This document shows, in pieces, positions 61,581 through 64,000 of a stretch of 64,000 bases of DNA. The notes beneath the pieces are model-generated. The model ran no database searches, had not been told where the DNA came from, and saw nothing but the letters and a program-made list of their open reading frames with translations. The position numbers and the translations under genes are program-made. Within the stretch, counting starts at the first letter, position 1, and each line of letters starts with the position of its first letter. The DNA is from Circinella minor (taxonomy: Eukaryota; Mucoromycota; Mucoromycetes; Mucorales; Lichtheimiaceae), in the NCBI GenBank assembly GCA_016758965.1, contig JAEPRB010000103.1:1-64000 (forward strand), in the 5' to 3' direction.

Positions 61581-64000
61581 ATTTACGTACTGTAAAGTAT
61601 ATCTTTATTGATGATATATGTGAATATTAGTCATGTTATCGATTGCAAGTTTGGTTTCATTAGCTGTAGGTGTATGGGAAGATAATTCAATTAACCATCC
61701 TATAGATGAACCTAAAGTTGGATGGTAAGAAATCATTTTTTTAAAAAAAAAAACCTGTTCATAGCAAAACTTTTCTAAAAATTATTTATAATCCATTATT
61801 ATATAGGGTGGACGGTGTAGCTATTATTGTTGCAGTTGCAGTTGTTGTTATAACAAGTAAGTTTAAATAAAGAAATTTTACTCCCTTCACAAAAAAAAAA
61901 AAAAAAAAATAATAAAGTCATATGTATCACTATAATAGATGCAATCAATGATTATGAAAAAGAAAAACAGTTTCGTAAATTGAATGCCAAGAAAGAAGAT
62001 CGTCCAGTCAAAGTAAATATTGATATTATCATTGTTATGACAACACAAACATGTATATCATAACAACAGATATTTTTTTTTTTTTCAAAAACTAATCTAA
62101 TTTAATGTTGTTTTTTTTTTCAAAGGTATTACGTGGTGGTATTTCACAACAAATTCATAATCGTCAATTGGTTGTGGGTGATGTTATGTTTTTAGAACCC
62201 GGTGATATGGTCACAGTAGATTGTATTTATATTGAAGGGTAAAGTTTTTATAATTTTTATTCATTAAAATGAGAAATGGGTGTATGTAGAAAAAAAGAAA
62301 AATAGATGGCTTGTTTTTTTTTTTTGTTGTACAAAACCAGGGTTTTTTGACATATGCTTGTGTAGCCATAACCTGCGATGTGACGAAAGTGCAACGACTG
62401 GAGAATCAAGACCAGTAAAGAAAAGCACTGAAGGTGATTGTATCATTCTTAGTGGATCTAAAGTAACTCAAGGTGTAGGAAAAGTAAGTTACATATATTT
62501 TTATCATGTGGTATATCTATTTTATTATGAATTATAAGTAATAATAAAAAAAAATGTTTACATGTGTCCTACAGATCGTTGTGGTTGCTGTCGGTGTAAA
62601 TTCCTTTTATGGTAGAGCTATGACTGTAAGTTCATGAATTTTTAAAACCGATGCACACGCCGTATCATACTTAAAACTTTTTTTTTTTTTTTTTACAACA
62701 AAAAACACTCAAAATAAATAAATACAGCTGATGCGCGATGCCGATGATGAAAACACACCATTACAATTAAAATTGAATGTATTAGCTGATCAAATTGCAA
62801 AATTTGGATTTGTCGCAGCAGGTCTCATGTTTGTGTGAGTTGGTTTTTTTTTTTTTAGTTTTAAAAAAAGAAGATCCTAAATCACAATAACTTTATTTTA
62901 TAAACAAGAAAACATAAAAATATAATTACCTCAAAACAAACAAACAAAGAAACCTTTTATAACATCTCTTTTAACCTAATTTGGACTTTTAAATTTTATA
63001 GTGTTTTGTTATTCAAATTTTTTGTTGTCAGTATGATGGATCATCATTGGATCACAACACATGAATTGTTTTCTGCTTTAATTGGAATTACTATTCAAGC
63101 AATTACTGTAATTGTAGTTGCTGTACCAGAAGGATTACCTATGGCAGTAACATTAGCGTTGGCGTTTGCAACTACTGAGATGCTCAAGGACAATAATCTG
63201 GTTCGCCATTTATCCGCGTGGTACGACATCAAACATGATTTTTTGTTTTATTTCACGCGCCCCATCTAACTACTCAAGTTCCTCTAGTTGAATCTAAAAA
63301 AAAAAAAAACACTAAAAATACTAATTTCTTTTTTTTTCGGTTCATAAAACATGTATATACTATAATAGCGAAACCATGGGTAATGCTACGGCGGTTTGTT
63401 CCGATAAGACGGGCACTTTGACAGAAAATAAAATGACTATTGTGAGTGCTGCTATCGCGGAAATACAATTCACTCATTTATACGATCTTGGACAATGGCG
63501 ATATAATGTTCACCCTGTAGCTATGGATCTAGCCATTGAAGCTATGACTATCAATTCAACTGCATTTGAAGGAAAAGGTCCTGATGGCCAATTAAAATTT
63601 ATTGGATCTACGACTGAAAGTGCCATGATTGAATTTACACAAAAATTAGGCTATTCTTATCAACATATACGCTCTTCTACCAAAGTGGTCTGTGTCTATC
63701 CATTTAGTTCTGAAATAAAAAGTATGACAACAATAATACAAATCAGAGAAAATAATGCAAGGTCTCCAGGACGTCACGGGGATTATCGATTATATACAAA
63801 AGGGGCAGCTGAAACAATTGTTCGCCAGTGTACCCATTTTATGGATAGTCGTGGAAGAGTTAGGCCGTTCAGTAATTATGCAAGAACTCATCATGAGGTA
63901 CTTATTAATCAATATGCCGAAAGATCATTACGTACGTTGGCTTTGGCGTATCGGGATGTTGATCAATCCACCTATAAATGTAAGTTCTCCGAAATATTAC
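61107..64000 (+). CDS. Calcium-transporting P-type ATPase, PMCA/PMC1 type (3' end outside window)
   Basis: This pump uses ATP to move Ca2+ out of the cytosol into vacuole or across the plasma membrane. The start is [20 protein letters not shown] (61107). A long cytosolic N-terminus with a His cluster ([10 protein letters not shown]) precedes the first hydrophobic segments. Conserved blocks are [30 protein letters not shown] (actuator), [16 protein letters not shown] (TGES dephosphorylation motif), [20 protein letters not shown] (Ca2+-binding PEGL) and the phosphorylation site [14 protein letters not shown]. Nucleotide-domain blocks follow, including [11 protein letters not shown]. All catalytic motifs seen are intact. 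The gene continues past the window: a GTAAGT donor starts at 63980, so the last 21 bases are intron. No C-terminal regulatory domain can be assessed. Confidence 0.9.

Overview
The window looks like nuclear DNA of an early-diverging filamentous fungus, most likely Mucoromycota and probably Mucorales. The DNA is very AT-rich and full of microsatellites and poly-A/T runs. Most genes carry several short introns (about 50-120 nt) with GTAAGT/GTATGT donors and pyrimidine-AG acceptors. The gene set is eukaryotic-fungal: a fungal CSL factor, a CsbD/Hmp1-type protein, a SEC7-PH Arf exchange factor, a PMCA-type Ca2+ ATPase. The species call is an inference; no rRNA or other marker gene is present.

Layout. 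1-11 kb: a cullin (-), MED27 (-), a roughly 0.67-kb-arm inverted repeat in the MED27 upstream region, and an EBP1/PA2G4-type protein (-). 12.8-18.3 kb: a CsbD-like protein (+) facing a DUF4112 protein (-), then the DNA-protein crosslink protease SPRTN (-) and TAF10 (-). 18.3-21.5 kb is a gene-poor stretch with several short exon-like reading frames. 21.5-30.1 kb: an aldo-keto reductase (+) converging on a CSL transcription factor (-), then a SEC7-PH Arf GEF (-). 30.9-36 kb: an MFS sugar transporter (+) and a PIG3-type quinone oxidoreductase (+), the latter with a foldback element in one intron. 36-44.8 kb: ribosomal protein uL11 (-), a secreted glycine/tryptophan/aspartate-rich repeat protein (-), a CCDC137-like basic protein (-) and an MFSD1-like transporter (-). 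45.8-53.2 kb: a giant (about 2,200-residue) intracellular protein with alpha-2-macroglobulin-like features (-). 53.6-58.7 kb: SMC5 (-). 59.8-64 kb: mitochondrial monothiol glutaredoxin GRX5 (+) and a plasma-membrane-type Ca2+ ATPase (+) whose 3' part lies beyond the window.

The genes do not form one pathway. Two of them, SPRTN and SMC5, concern genome stability. The cullin belongs to the ubiquitin-ligase machinery. MED27, TAF10 and CSL belong to RNA polymerase II transcription. uL11, EBP1 and the CCDC137-like protein relate to ribosomes and growth. The most unusual items are the long inverted repeat with a small membrane-protein ORF between its arms, the foldback element in an intron, the giant macroglobulin-like protein, the repeat-rich secreted protein, and several candidate micro-genes in the deserts. 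Gene ends were derived by reading splice signals by eye; internal exon borders are approximate unless stated.
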